The notes: generated by a model from the sequence alone, not told the origin. Counted from the first letter of the stretch, positions 1 through 8,750 are shown. The stretch is 64,000 nt of DNA from Paenibacillus glucanolyticus NBRC 15330 (GCF_004000885.1 NZ_BIMC01000003.1:372001-436000), one strand, 5' to 3'. Made by a program: numbers and translations.

Positions 1-181
1 TAGCGAAGAGCTCAAGCGGTATAATAATGAAGGCTGATAACAGCGGGATAAGCCACAGCTTCTTACGGAAGGGAACATGGGGCTCCCCGTCACGCCGCGA
101 TATGTAATTGATCATCAGATTGATAAGGCCGAACAGGATCAGCAGGATGAGTGCTGTCAGGATGAGCTGTACGTTGTTCAT
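1..181 (-). CDS. Small membrane protein, partial (3' end outside window)
   Basis: The minus strand reads open from an ATG at 181 to the window edge, giving about 60 residues beginning MNNVQLILTALILLILFG. A clear ribosome binding site (AGGAGGTG) lies just upstream of the ATG. The visible part has one hydrophobic helix at about residues 5-25, a short charged loop (ISRRDGEPHVPFRKK) and the start of a second hydrophobic helix. I do not recognise the family and no function can be given. It is divergent from the helicase gene to its right. Confidence 0.6.
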   Translation of the reverse strand, partial: MNNVQLILTALILLILFGLINLMINYISRRDGEPHVPFRKKLWLIPLLSAFIIIPLELFA

Positions 182-386
182 TTCGGAGCACCTCCTCGCT
201 TAGTGTAAACTGGATATCTATATGTTGACATTACCAAAGTCAGGGACGTTTGTCAGTTTCTTTACAACTAGAACGATTCCGAAGGACATTTTGTTGGGAC
301 TAATACAGGTTATGCGTGATATCCAGCCAAACCAGTATAGAAGATAAACGCAGCAGATGCTAAAAAATTATAATGAGGTGGAACGT

Positions 387-2003
387 TTGCCGAACTTTCA
401 ACAACTGGGTATTGACGAACAAAGAGTAAGGAAACTGAAGGAGCAGGGAATTACGGTGCCGACTCCGGTGCAACAAGAGAGCATCCCGCTGCTGATCGAT
501 GGAAAAGATGTTATCGCCCGGGCACGCACCGGCACCGGGAAGACGCTGGCTTTCATGCTGCCGATTCTGCAGCAGATCGATCCCAAGCGGGCGTATCCGC
601 AGGCGCTCATTATTGCGCCAACGCGGGAGCTGGCATTGCAAATTACGGAAGAAGCCAAGAAGCTCACAGCCGGAGAGCCGGATGGCATTAAGATTCTGGC
701 GGTATATGGCGGGCAGGACGTGGAGAAGCAGCTGCGCAAGCTTGAGAGCGGGCGCCACCTGATCATTGGCACACCGGGACGTCTGCTGGATCATTTACGC
801 CGCGGCACGCTGGAGCTGGGCGGTGTCAAACAGCTGGTGCTGGATGAAGCCGATCAGATGCTGCATATGGGCTTCCTGGATGATGTGGAGGCGCTGATTC
901 ACGCACTTCCATATCGGCGTCAGACGATGCTCTTCTCTGCCACGATGCCTGCCGGGGTGAAGCAGCTGGCTGGAAACTATATGAATCAACCGGTTGATAT
1001 AGTCATTAAAGGAGCCTCCCCGATTCCGCTGGAGCAGATTCAGCAGGTAGTGGTCGAGTGTACGGACCGCTCGAAGCAGGATGCCTTGCGTACGATGATT
1101 GAGCAGTATAACCCGTTCCTGGCGATTATCTTCTGCCGGACGAAGCGCAGAGCGAGTATCTTGAATGATGCGCTGCTGGCCCATGGCTACCAGTCGGACG
1201 AGCTGCACGGGGACCTGTCCCAGGCGAAGCGGGAAGCGGTGATGAAGCGATTCCGGGATGCCAAGCTGCAGCTGCTGGTGGCAACGGACGTTGCTGCCAG
1301 GGGGCTTGACGTGGAAGGCGTTACGCATGTATTTAACTACGACATGCCTCATGATGTCGAGAGTTACATCCATCGCATCGGACGGACCGGACGGGCCGGG
1401 GGTAACGGAATGGCGATCACCTTCGCGGCTGGCAAGGACCTTAATGACCTGCAGCGAATTGAAGAAGGAATTTCCCTGCGTTTAAAGCGTGTGCGTTATG
1501 ACTCTGGTGCTGGCAGCCTTCGGGAAAGCACTGGCGATTCAGGCAGGGATGCAGGCAGACCGAGAAACGCAAGAAGTGTCTCCTCACTCGAATCCGATAA
1601 TGAACGTGGACAAGGCAGAGGCCGTGCGGATCGTGGGACGGGCTCCGGGCGGAGCCGGGGTAACCATTCTGGAAGCGCGCGCGGCGAGCAGAGCCGGGGA
1701 AGAGGCGAGTCGTCACGCCGGGATGAGCGTGGAACTGGCCGGGTCAGCAGCCGCGAGGGTCGCGCAGGCGAAGGCCAAGGACCGTCACAGGCTGGTGGAC
1801 GTGGCGGCAGCAGCCGTGAAGGTCGCGCAGGCGAAGGCCGTGGGCCGTCACAGGCCGGAGTGCGCGGCAGCAGCAGCGGACGCGGGCAATCCAGGACCGA
1901 AAGCCGGGGGAGTCAGAACAGTCGCGGTGGTCAAGGCGGTACTCGTAATTCCGAAGGCCGCGGTGCAAGAGGCCAAGGCGGCGGACGGCGCGGCGGGCGT
2001 TAA
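387..2003 (+). CDS. DEAD-box ATP-dependent RNA helicase with RG-rich tail
   Basis: ATP-dependent RNA helicase that remodels RNA or RNA-protein complexes, probably in ribosome assembly or mRNA turnover. The motifs appear in order: Q motif (FQQLGI, TPVQ), motif I (ARTGTGKT), PTRELA, TPGR, DEAD, SAT, FCRT, ATDVAARGLDV and HRIGRTGR. After the helicase core (about 380 residues) comes a long Arg/Gly/Ser-rich tail, a probable RNA-binding extension. The frame is open from an ATG at 357, but that codon has no ribosome site. A GAGGTGG at 375-381 lies 5 bases before an in-frame TTG at 387, so TTG is preferred (538 residues). Resembles Bacillus CshA/YfmL-type proteins; the exact subfamily is uncertain. 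Confidence 0.92.
   Translation: MPNFQQLGIDEQRVRKLKEQGITVPTPVQQESIPLLIDGKDVIARARTGTGKTLAFMLPILQQIDPKRAYPQALIIAPTRELALQITEEAKKLTAGEPDGIKILAVYGGQDVEKQLRKLESGRHLIIGTPGRLLDHLRRGTLELGGVKQLVLDEADQMLHMGFLDDVEALIHALPYRRQTMLFSATMPAGVKQLAGNYMNQPVDIVIKGASPIPLEQIQQVVVECTDRSKQDALRTMIEQYNPFLAIIFCRTKRRASILNDALLAHGYQSDELHGDLSQAKREAVMKRFRDAKLQLLVATDVAARGLDVEGVTHVFNYDMPHDVESYIHRIGRTGRAGGNGMAITFAAGKDLNDLQRIEEGISLRLKRVRYDSGAGSLRESTGDSGRDAGRPRNARSVSSLESDNERGQGRGRADRGTGSGRSRGNHSGSARGEQSRGRGESSRRDERGTGRVSSREGRAGEGQGPSQAGGRGGSSREGRAGEGRGPSQAGVRGSSSGRGQSRTESRGSQNSRGGQGGTRNSEGRGARGQGGGRRGGR
1745..1870 (+). repeat. 63-bp in-frame tandem duplication in helicase tail
   Basis: Two consecutive 63-bp units encode near-identical 21-residue blocks (SSREGRAGEGQGPSQAG, then SSREGRAGEGRGPSQAG, each followed by a Gly/Arg linker). 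A third, degenerate unit follows. The period was measured from the shared GGTCGCGCAGGCGAAGG, which recurs 63 bases later. Confidence 0.8.
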
Positions 2004-2097
2004 GTATTGAGGGAATTTTTAGGAGAAACCTGTTTCAATTCGGAGGAGCACGGTTAAGTACAGAGCGTTACCTAGTCGAAGACAAGGAGGCGTTATC

Positions 2098-2448
2098 ATG
2101 TCTGAACATAATCATGTTGTGAATAAGAATGGTGAGCTGGATGTGAGTAAGGTTGACCATGCGCTGGACCGAATTGACGATGGGGATAAGGAGCGGATTC
2201 TGGCTGACTTTGATGCCTTCCAATCCTATTTGAACAAGCGAATTCAGCTTGCTGAGAGCATCGGTTTGAATGAAGAGCAGCTCGCTCAGGCCGCAGAGAA
2301 GGTAGCAGGTTACCTGGCGGCAAATGAGGAGCCCCGTAATTCCGAGGAGAAGCTTCTTCAGGAATTATGGAAGGTTGGTACACAAGCGGAGCAGCATCAG
2401 CTGGCTCATCTGCTTGTTAAACTGGCTCAGAACCGTACGGCTCAGTAA
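2098..2448 (+). CDS. DUF3243 domain protein
   Basis: Small acidic cytoplasmic protein of 116 residues with no membrane segment. The segment FDAFQSYLNKRIQLAESIGL and the end NSEEKLLQELWKVGTQAEQHQLAHLLVKL match the DUF3243 family (Bacillus subtilis YmfJ). The molecular function of that family is not established. It has its own strong ribosome site (ACAAGGAGGCG) and a terminator directly after it, so it may be a single-gene unit or a read-through partner of the helicase. Confidence 0.8.
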   Translation: MSEHNHVVNKNGELDVSKVDHALDRIDDGDKERILADFDAFQSYLNKRIQLAESIGLNEEQLAQAAEKVAGYLAANEEPRNSEEKLLQELWKVGTQAEQHQLAHLLVKLAQNRTAQ

Positions 2449-2466
2449 GGCGAAGAATGAAACGAA

Positions 2467-2501
2467 AACCTTCCCCGGCCGCTGTCGGGGGAGGTTTTTT
2501 G
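2467..2501 (+). terminator. Rho-independent terminator after DUF3243 gene
   Basis: CCTTCCCCGGC pairs imperfectly with GTCGGGGGAGG around a short loop and is followed by a run of six T. Confidence 0.8.
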
Positions 2502-2621
2502 GTTCGGAACAACGGCATGAAACCATAAACATAATTTATGGGAGGCAGGGCCTTGTTTCATTTTCGTTACATATTGTTTTCTCCGATAACAACAATAGAA
2601 TATGAGGAGGGAGTTGCCTGA

Positions 2622-3878
2622 ATGTCTCTGGTGATTCATGAGCAGAGAAAACCCCAAATGCAGCCCTTTTATTGGGTGATTACCTTCGAAATGCACGTGC
2701 TGGGGCTGCTCCTTAGCTTGGTGCTAACGATGGGACCCTTGATTCTGCTGTACCTCTGGAACCATGTTTGGTCCTGGATAAGTCTAGCTGCCATACCTGC
2801 AGGCATCTTTATGGGAGCTAAGCTGTTTAGAAGTTTGAAGGGACATGTCTGGAACAACACACATCTGGATGAGTACTTGTTATATGAGGATCATGTGGAG
2901 TACGAGAGGTGGGACCCAGAGTCAAAAGATTCATTCAAGGGGAGCCTATGGCTCGGCGATGTGAAAGAAATATACTATGGAAGGTATATTTTTTCATTTA
3001 GTTATGCCTATAAGAAGAGCAAAATGAGCGAAACACTGCCTATGGCAGAACTGATGCCAGTCTTGTATCTCGTGGGTACAGGAAAGCAGGGGGACCGGAC
3101 GGTGGCCATTCCTTTTACCGATTCGATGGATGCCAACCGCTGGCTGGAGGTCATAGGTCGGCGGGACCTTCCGATATATCTGACCTCGATCATCGTACAG
3201 GATCTGGCAGATGAATCGGTTGCCGATGTGCTTCGCGAAGACGAGGATTTGGAACAGACCGCATTCGATGGCAATATAGAGCGGCAATATCGGCCTTATC
3301 TGGACCGTCTCTTGCAGGAGAGCGATGAGGAGCGGGAACTGACGGAAGAAGAACTGAATCAGCTGGAATACGAGATGAAGCTGTACCAATACGAAGAGGC
3401 GCTTCAAAAGCGGAGATCGGCGTTTCGCGGAACGGGGCTGCTTGCCTGGCTGGTATTCCCTGTTCAGTTCGGCATCGCATTCTGGTTGACCCGTGCGGCA
3501 GAGCAAGGTACCGTGGATCCGGAACAAATGCTGTACCCGATTCTGCTTCTTGGACTTTTCTCCATTCTGTTTTTTGTTCTGGTGAAATGGATGCGCTGGC
3601 TGCAGATTCTCATCTTCCCGGGGGTCACGTTCATTACGTTTGTTTTTTTGGACTTCTCCGAAGTTGAAACCGACCCTTCTTACCAGATGTCGAGCATGCT
3701 GCTTGCCATGACCATGCTGTCTCTGCCGGTGGTTACTCTTATCTATTTGGGTATACGGCATATGCGCAAAGGCCGTGACATCAAGAACCTCCCGCCCATC
3801 CCAGAGCCCTGCCAGCCTGTGTCCCAAACGAATGATGCAGGTGTCAGGCCAGAAAATCATCTGTCAACTCGAACTTGA
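2622..3878 (+). CDS. Unknown multi-pass membrane protein
   Basis: A 418-residue protein I do not recognise. It has two hydrophobic helices near the N-terminus (about residues 24-70), then a soluble stretch of about 200 residues, then about four hydrophobic helices (about 275-390) and a polar tail. The soluble part holds a segment, YLLYEDHVEYERWDPESK, recalling bacterial PH-like/YcxB-type domains, followed by a strongly acidic coiled stretch (ESDEERELTEEELNQLEYEMK). AGGAGG precedes the ATG. It stands alone, convergent with the next gene. No function is proposed. Confidence 0.7.
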   Translation: MSLVIHEQRKPQMQPFYWVITFEMHVLGLLLSLVLTMGPLILLYLWNHVWSWISLAAIPAGIFMGAKLFRSLKGHVWNNTHLDEYLLYEDHVEYERWDPESKDSFKGSLWLGDVKEIYYGRYIFSFSYAYKKSKMSETLPMAELMPVLYLVGTGKQGDRTVAIPFTDSMDANRWLEVIGRRDLPIYLTSIIVQDLADESVADVLREDEDLEQTAFDGNIERQYRPYLDRLLQESDEERELTEEELNQLEYEMKLYQYEEALQKRRSAFRGTGLLAWLVFPVQFGIAFWLTRAAEQGTVDPEQMLYPILLLGLFSILFFVLVKWMRWLQILIFPGVTFITFVFLDFSEVETDPSYQMSSMLLAMTMLSLPVVTLIYLGIRHMRKGRDIKNLPPIPEPCQPVSQTNDAGVRPENHLSTRT

Positions 3879-3894
3879 TAATATAAACGAAGAA

Positions 3895-3919
3895 CGCAGC
3901 CCTCATACCTCGGGCTGCG
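3895..3919 (-). terminator. Hairpin between convergent genes
   Basis: CGCAGCCC and GGGCTGCG form a perfect 8-bp stem that includes the stop codon of the minus-strand gene. Read on the minus strand it is followed by TTCTTCGTTT, a weak U-tract. It could serve as a terminator for one or both genes. Confidence 0.45.
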
Positions 3920-4439
3920 CTTCATAATGGAATCGATACGTTGCCATGGGGTGGCTGGTGAACGTGGAATCCAGCTTTTTCTTCTCACCCGGTTTCAGTG
4001 TCACGCCTTCGTAGGTCTTGATAAATACCTCTTCATCCTCGCTGTCGTAGAGGTAAACCCGGATATGACCACTGAATGTTTGAGTCGCATGATAGTTGCC
4101 TGCATAGACCACGATATCGGCGTCATCCTCATTCTTATATGCACCGACATAAGCGATGACGTAATCCTGAGTCCCATGAAGCTGACCGTTTGCGTGTTTG
4201 TCCTCATACCGCTGATCCAGGCTTTGTATCATCGTTTCTTCCTTGTACAGGGATTCCTGGGTGATCAGGCCGATCGGGATCGTCAGCATAAAGTAGAAGA
4301 TGAGCGCTGAGAGCCCTGTGCTTCGCAGCACCGTCTTCTTGTCATATCCGCCCATGATCAGTCCGATAAATGCAATCAGGACCATGAGAAGGACGATGAG
4401 ATGCCATGGAGATAAAAACATTTCGGGGTATAATTTCAT
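3903..4439 (-). CDS. Unknown protein with two N-terminal membrane helices
   Basis: A 178-residue protein with two hydrophobic helices (about residues 12-32 and 42-62) followed by an extracytoplasmic beta-rich domain of about 110 residues (IRVYLYDSEDEEVFIKTYEGVTLKPGEKKKLDSTF). That domain recalls small immunoglobulin-like or FxLYD/DUF4352-type folds, but I cannot place it in a family. The upstream gap of about 330 bases to the glutathione peroxidase gene probably holds divergent promoters. Confidence 0.65.
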   Translation of the reverse strand: MKLYPEMFLSPWHLIVLLMVLIAFIGLIMGGYDKKTVLRSTGLSALIFYFMLTIPIGLITQESLYKEETMIQSLDQRYEDKHANGQLHGTQDYVIAYVGAYKNEDDADIVVYAGNYHATQTFSGHIRVYLYDSEDEEVFIKTYEGVTLKPGEKKKLDSTFTSHPMATYRFHYEAQPEV

Positions 4440-4770
4440 TGCTCTTGCCTCGCTTATGTATGAGTATATGATGGATATATAAGATCCAATCCTCTCGGGT
4501 CATTACCCTGCTGACCTGCTGTCTAAACATGCTTGTTTGTCATCAAGTATATGTCCGTTCATTATGGCAAAGCATGCAATGTAGGCTGAAGATCATAGTA
4601 CCATTCAATTCGATACAAAAGGATACACTTTATGCTCTTTATGGCCATATCAGAACCGGGATTTGGTTTGATGGCATTTATTCGGTATGATGGAGGGAGA
4701 CCACAAGGCTTCAGCGTCACGGCAGGAGTCTAATGTCCATTCAAAACAAAGCCGGGGAGGAGATCCAAAG

Positions 4771-5250
4771 ATGTCAGTTTATGAATATCAAGCAACAAAC
4801 CCATCAGGCCAGGAAGTTTCACTCGATCAGTATTCAGGCAAGGTTCTGATTATAGCGAATACGGCAAGTCAATGTGGTCTTACGCCACAATATGGCGAGC
4901 TTCAGCAGCTGTATGACCAGTACGGCCAGCAAGGGCTACAGGTTCTTGGCTTCCCGTGCAATCAGTTTGGCGGACAGGAGCCGGGGACAAGTGAAGAGGC
5001 AGCATCGTTCTGTCAAATAAACTATGGTGTGAAATTTCCGGTTTTCGAGAAGATTGATGTGAACGGGGAAGGGGCGCATCCGTTGTTTCAATATTTGAAA
5101 TCGGAGCAGCCAGGACCGAATGAAGGCGGGGAGATCGCCTGGAATTTTACGAAGTTCCTGGTGGATCGTGAGGGTAACGTTGTTCAGCGGTTCGAACCGC
5201 GCGACACACCTGAATCGATGAAGAGTGCTATCGAATCACTGCTGGGTTAA
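4771..5250 (+). CDS. Glutathione peroxidase family thiol peroxidase
   Basis: Reduces hydrogen peroxide or organic peroxides. In Firmicutes these Cys-type enzymes usually draw electrons from thioredoxin or bacillithiol rather than glutathione. The signatures are NTASQCGLTPQY with peroxidatic Cys35, FPCNQFGGQEPG with Gln69, and WNFTKF with Trp124-Asn125, together forming the catalytic tetrad. The frame is open from 4687, but GGGGAGGAG at 4753-4761 fits the ATG at 4771, giving 159 residues, the usual family length. It resembles B. subtilis BsaA. A strong terminator follows, so it is probably monocistronic. Confidence 0.93.
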   Translation: MSVYEYQATNPSGQEVSLDQYSGKVLIIANTASQCGLTPQYGELQQLYDQYGQQGLQVLGFPCNQFGGQEPGTSEEAASFCQINYGVKFPVFEKIDVNGEGAHPLFQYLKSEQPGPNEGGEIAWNFTKFLVDREGNVVQRFEPRDTPESMKSAIESLLG

Positions 5251-5272
5251 AGGCAGAATATATCGCTAATAT

Positions 5273-5334
5273 AACAGGGCTGTTTCCTAACAGGGCGTAT
5301 TTGTCCGCAGGAGAACAGTCCTGTTTTTTCTTTT
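5273..5334 (+). terminator. Rho-independent terminator after peroxidase
   Basis: ACAGGGCTGTTTCCT pairs with AGGAGAACAGTCCTGT, allowing one G-U pair, followed by TTTTTTCTTTT. Confidence 0.8.
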
Positions 5335-5346
5335 GGAACGAATATA

Positions 5347-5982
5347 TTAACTTGAGGCTAACTCCTTCAGGGCATCCTCTATATGACGCTGGCCTTGAAT
5401 CAGATCAAACGTGGTATTCTCCGTCTCCGGCAGTGAAAGACATAACACCGCGGCATGCGCAACATCATGACGGGATACGGGCCCGGCCTTCGGGAGATTG
5501 GAATCCGCTTCAACTGTTCCGGCAGGCTCATGATTCGTTAATTCTCCTGCCCGAATGATGGTGTGAGTTAGCGTACTCTCGGCAAGAATGACTTCTGCCT
5601 TATGCTTAGCGAGCAGATATGGTTTCAGCTCAGGCAGGTTCCCCGGATTCTTGGTCTCCATACAGCTGATCATAATAAAGCGTGGAATCCCTTCAAGCAC
5701 GCACTGCTCGATCAGCCGGACGGTGCCGATTTGATCGGTCTCCTGCGGATCCTCGGTGACCCCGGCCCCCACTGCACAAATAACGGCATCGACATCTTTC
5801 AGGCCCCCTGAATAAGTCTGAGCCAAATCGCCGACAATTCCTTCTGCACCTTCCTGCTCCATATTTCGCTTATGATCCTCATCCGGAATGAGACCGCGCA
5901 CTTGATATCCTTTTTGTACAAGAAGCTTCGCAATCAGCCTTCCGGTTGTTCCACCGGCTCCAGCAACAAATACGGTAGTCAT
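5347..5982 (-). CDS. NAD(P)-binding atypical SDR protein (YhfK-like)
   Basis: Rossmann-fold protein of 211 residues with the dinucleotide-binding motif VAGAGGTTGRLIAKLL at the N-terminus, then VDAVICAVGAG and RFIMISCMETKNPGNLPELKPYLLAKHKAEVILAES, as in NAD(P)H-binding atypical short-chain dehydrogenases such as B. subtilis YhfK. The substrate is unknown. The frame starts at 6003, but AGGAGGTG followed by an ATG at 5982 gives MTTVFVAGAGG, which places the glycine motif correctly. It is divergent from the NADH oxidase gene. Confidence 0.85.
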   Translation of the reverse strand: MTTVFVAGAGGTTGRLIAKLLVQKGYQVRGLIPDEDHKRNMEQEGAEGIVGDLAQTYSGGLKDVDAVICAVGAGVTEDPQETDQIGTVRLIEQCVLEGIPRFIMISCMETKNPGNLPELKPYLLAKHKAEVILAESTLTHTIIRAGELTNHEPAGTVEADSNLPKAGPVSRHDVAHAAVLCLSLPETENTTFDLIQGQRHIEDALKELASS

Positions 5983-6270
5983 CTCCAAACACCTCCTGCA
6001 CACTCATTACCCGCTGTCGGTTGTTTCAAAAAGGGCATATTCTGTTATTAATAAGAAAACCTGTTTAGGCCTCATGCTTCTAATCTCACTTATCGGAACG
6101 ACATCTGTTAGCTTGCCCTGATTTGAAGCCGGTATGCTGAGGTTTTAAGGTCCATTTATACGATGCTCACGTTGTCCATCTCATCGGCAATTGTCATCGC
6201 ATCAGTCCATATTTTTCATCACTCACACCATGTGAATTTATGAACAATGTGTGAAATTCGAGATTGCCTA

Positions 6271-6324
6271 TTGATCTGTGAAATAAATCACATTATAATG
6301 AGACTATAAAGTGAAAATATTCAC
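6271..6324 (+). promoter_or_regulatory. Promoter with two redox-type palindromes
   Basis: TTGATC (6271-6276), a 17-base spacer and TATAAT (6294-6299) form a good sigma-A promoter. TGTGAAATAAATCACA (6277-6292) fills the spacer and matches the FNR/CRP-type pattern TGTGA-N6-TCACA. GTGAAAATATTCAC (6311-6324) starts about +6 and resembles a Rex operator (TTGTGAA-N4-TTCACAA). Both positions suit repression. The assignment to FNR or Rex is inference. Confidence 0.65.
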
Positions 6325-6439
6325 AATAATATTTCCAGTCGCTGCATTCAAGTTCATCAAGGGTTACCAAGCATGAATCCAGTCAAAACAGCTCATCTTA
6401 AACAAATATAAAGCTTCAAATTTGGAGGAGGAAAAAACC

Positions 6440-7801
6440 ATGAAAGTTGCCGTTATCGGTTGTACCCATGCAGGAACGTCCGCCATTGTAAATACCGCCA
6501 AGCTTTACCCCGATGCACAGATTACCGTTTATGAACGCAATGATAATATCTCTTTCCTGTCGTGTGGCATCGCGCTTTATGTCGGGGGTGTTGTAAAAGA
6601 TCCTGACGGATTGTTTTACTCTTCACCTCAGAAGCTCGACGAGCTGGGTGTTGAGACCAAGATGAAACATGAGATTATTTCGGTGGATACAGATCGCAAA
6701 ATTTTGAAAGTTCGTAATCTGGTTACATCGGAAACCTTTGAAGATACGTTTGATAAGCTGATCGTAACAACTGGATCGTGGCCTATTGTGCCTAAGCTTG
6801 AGGGCATTGATCTGAATAATATTCTGCTCTGCAAAAACTATAACCATTCCAACACCATCATCGAAAAGGCACAAGGTGCGAAGCACATTACGGTGGTTGG
6901 CGCAGGCTACATCGGCGTGGAGCTTGTTGAGGCTTTCCAGCAGAACGGCAAGCAGGTCACCCTCATCGACAGCGCCGACCGCATTCTGAACAAATATCTC
7001 GACCCTGAATTTAGCGGCAAGGTGGAAGAATCCTTCCGGGAAAAAGGGATCAAGATGGCGATGGGTCAGACGGTAACCTCTTTCCAGGGGGAGGATGGCA
7101 ACGTGAACAAGGTCATCACCGACAAGGGTGAGATCGACACGGACCTGGTTATCCTCTGTATCGGCTTCCGCCCGAACACGGAGCTGTTGAAGGGGCAAGT
7201 GGATATGTTGAAAAATGGCGCCATCGTTGTGGATCAATATATGCAGACCAGCAAGCGGGATGTGTATGCGGCGGGCGACTGCTGCTCGGTCCTCTACAAT
7301 CCGACGGGGAAAATGATGTATATTCCTCTGGCCACCAACGCAGTACGGATGGGTACGCTTGTTGCCCGCAACCTCGTGCAGCCGACAACGCCTTATATGG
7401 GCACCCAGGGGACCTCGGGATTGAAAATATACGAGCACAACATTGCATCGACAGGCTTAACCGAAGGATCTGCCAAAGACGAAGATCTTAAAGTGGAGAC
7501 AGTATCCATAACGGATCACTACCGTCCGGAGTTTATGCCAACCTTTGAACCGGTCACGCTGAAGGTGGTATATGAACAGGATAGCCGCCGGATGTTGGGT
7601 GCGCAGATCATTTCCAGAGTGGATATGACACAGTCCATCAACACGCTGTCGGTATGCATACAGAATCGCATGACTATCGACGAGCTGGCGTTCATCGACT
7701 TTTTCTTCCAGCCGCATTACAACAAGCCGTGGAACTTCCTGAACACGGCTGGCTTGCAGGCATTGCCTGAGATCGAGACGAAAGCTCCGATACATTCTTA
7801 A
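6440..7801 (+). CDS. nox: FAD-dependent NADH oxidase / CoA-disulfide reductase family
   Basis: Flavoprotein disulfide-reductase family enzyme of 453 residues, probably a water-forming NADH oxidase that removes O2 and regenerates NAD+. Visible are the N-terminal FAD motif (VAVIGCTHAGTSA, with His10), the redox-active cysteine in FLSCGIALYVGG (Cys42), the NADH motif (VVGAGYIGVELVEAF), DVYAAGDCC for the FAD ribityl chain, and a C-terminal dimerisation domain. GGAGGAGG just before ATG 6440 sets the start. The single active cysteine also occurs in CoA-disulfide reductases, which I cannot fully exclude. The promoter upstream carries redox-type palindromes, consistent with control by oxygen or the NADH/NAD+ ratio. 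Confidence 0.85.
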   Translation: MKVAVIGCTHAGTSAIVNTAKLYPDAQITVYERNDNISFLSCGIALYVGGVVKDPDGLFYSSPQKLDELGVETKMKHEIISVDTDRKILKVRNLVTSETFEDTFDKLIVTTGSWPIVPKLEGIDLNNILLCKNYNHSNTIIEKAQGAKHITVVGAGYIGVELVEAFQQNGKQVTLIDSADRILNKYLDPEFSGKVEESFREKGIKMAMGQTVTSFQGEDGNVNKVITDKGEIDTDLVILCIGFRPNTELLKGQVDMLKNGAIVVDQYMQTSKRDVYAAGDCCSVLYNPTGKMMYIPLATNAVRMGTLVARNLVQPTTPYMGTQGTSGLKIYEHNIASTGLTEGSAKDEDLKVETVSITDHYRPEFMPTFEPVTLKVVYEQDSRRMLGAQIISRVDMTQSINTLSVCIQNRMTIDELAFIDFFFQPHYNKPWNFLNTAGLQALPEIETKAPIHS

Positions 7802-7815
7802 TGAGACAACAGTTG

Positions 7816-7845
7816 GAAGACCCCCTGATTCGGGGGTCTTTTTCT
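7816..7845 (+). terminator. Terminator after NADH oxidase
   Basis: AGACCCCC-TGATT-CGGGGGTCT followed by TTTTTCTTGTTT. Confidence 0.9.
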
Positions 7846-8010
7846 TGTTTAAGAATAATCGCGCAAGCAAAACTTCTTCTGAAACGTTTCTGTCTTCCAT
7901 AAAAGGGAATCGATCGATTTATGTTTTTATGAAGGATTCAGGGTTTTTAAGGCGAAATGGAAATGGTCCGCACATTTAGATATAGTCTTTCAGAGAGGTA
8001 GGATAATGGA

Positions 8011-8607
8011 ATGAATAAAAAAGTTATGCTGGTCGCTGCTGTGTTGTTGTCCATGCTGCTGACAGCTGCTTGTTCCAATGATCAGGCCGATCCCCCGGCA
8101 GAGACTCCACCGGCCGTTGTGGGTAACGAGGGGGCGGATGAGAAGGATCCGTCTGCAGAAGAATCGTCTACAGAACCGATCCAAGAGGATAAGGAATCAA
8201 CTGCAAATACAGATGTGAAACCGATTGGCGAGCCTGCGGCTGTGGGCGACACGGTGGATTATCACGGCGCGGTCATTACGCTGAACAGCGTACGCGATTC
8301 AGAAGGCGATGAATACTTAAAGCCTCAGGCTGGCCATACGTTTAAGGTTGTTGAGCTTACTGTGAAGAACAATGGACAGGAGCCGCTTGTCATATCATCA
8401 GCGCTGTCTTTTTCCTTGACGGATTCCAGTGATCTTAACTACACGGTCCCTATTACGGATGATGTGAAGATGCTGGATGGTACGGTTGCACCAGGCGGAG
8501 AACTAAAAGGTGAAATTCCGTACGAAGTGAAGCAGGGTGTTCAGGGGCTGCAGCTAAGTTACGGCGATCCGATGAAAGAAGGAAGGGCCATTTGGACAGT
8601 GGAATAA
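8011..8607 (+). CDS. DUF4352 lipoprotein
   Basis: Secreted lipid-anchored protein of 198 residues. The signal peptide ends in the lipobox LTAAC (Cys21). An acidic, Pro/Glu/Thr-rich linker (about residues 25-70) leads to a C-terminal beta-sandwich: GDTVDYHGAVITLNSV, HTFKVVELTVKNNGQEPLVISS, GGELKGEIPYEV. This is the usual DUF4352 (telokin-like) layout. The role of such proteins is unknown; they often sit in the cell envelope. A terminator follows. Confidence 0.85.
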   Translation: MNKKVMLVAAVLLSMLLTAACSNDQADPPAETPPAVVGNEGADEKDPSAEESSTEPIQEDKESTANTDVKPIGEPAAVGDTVDYHGAVITLNSVRDSEGDEYLKPQAGHTFKVVELTVKNNGQEPLVISSALSFSLTDSSDLNYTVPITDDVKMLDGTVAPGGELKGEIPYEVKQGVQGLQLSYGDPMKEGRAIWTVE

Positions 8608-8638
8608 TGGAAGCTTCATTAGAATTGATTGTGAGATG

Positions 8639-8678
8639 GAAGGGATTTTGCGGGGCAGGGCAGAATCCCTTTTTTTCT
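8639..8678 (+). terminator. Terminator after lipoprotein gene
   Basis: AGGGATTTTGC and GCAGAATCCCT form the stem, with one mismatch, and seven T follow. Confidence 0.85.
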
Positions 8679-8696
8679 GTGCATGCTGTTGCTGAC

Positions 8697-8750
8697 TTTA
8701 CACGGGGAGATGTTTTCAGTATGATTATGAGTAAACCGCATAGTCGGTTT
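8697..8750 (+). promoter_or_regulatory. tetR promoter with operator
   Basis: TTTACA (8697-8702), a 17-base spacer and TATGAT (8720-8725) form a promoter. The inverted repeat AAACCG-CATAGT-CGGTTT (8733-8750) lies at the start of transcription. The same palindrome recurs before the adjacent transporter gene, pointing to autoregulation by the TetR protein. Confidence 0.75.

Noticed and set aside
1489..2010. 173-codon open frame overlapping the helicase tail, +1 shifted
   Set aside because: Ala/Arg/Val-rich with no family features and no ribosome site; explained by the G+C-rich repeats of the real tail frame.
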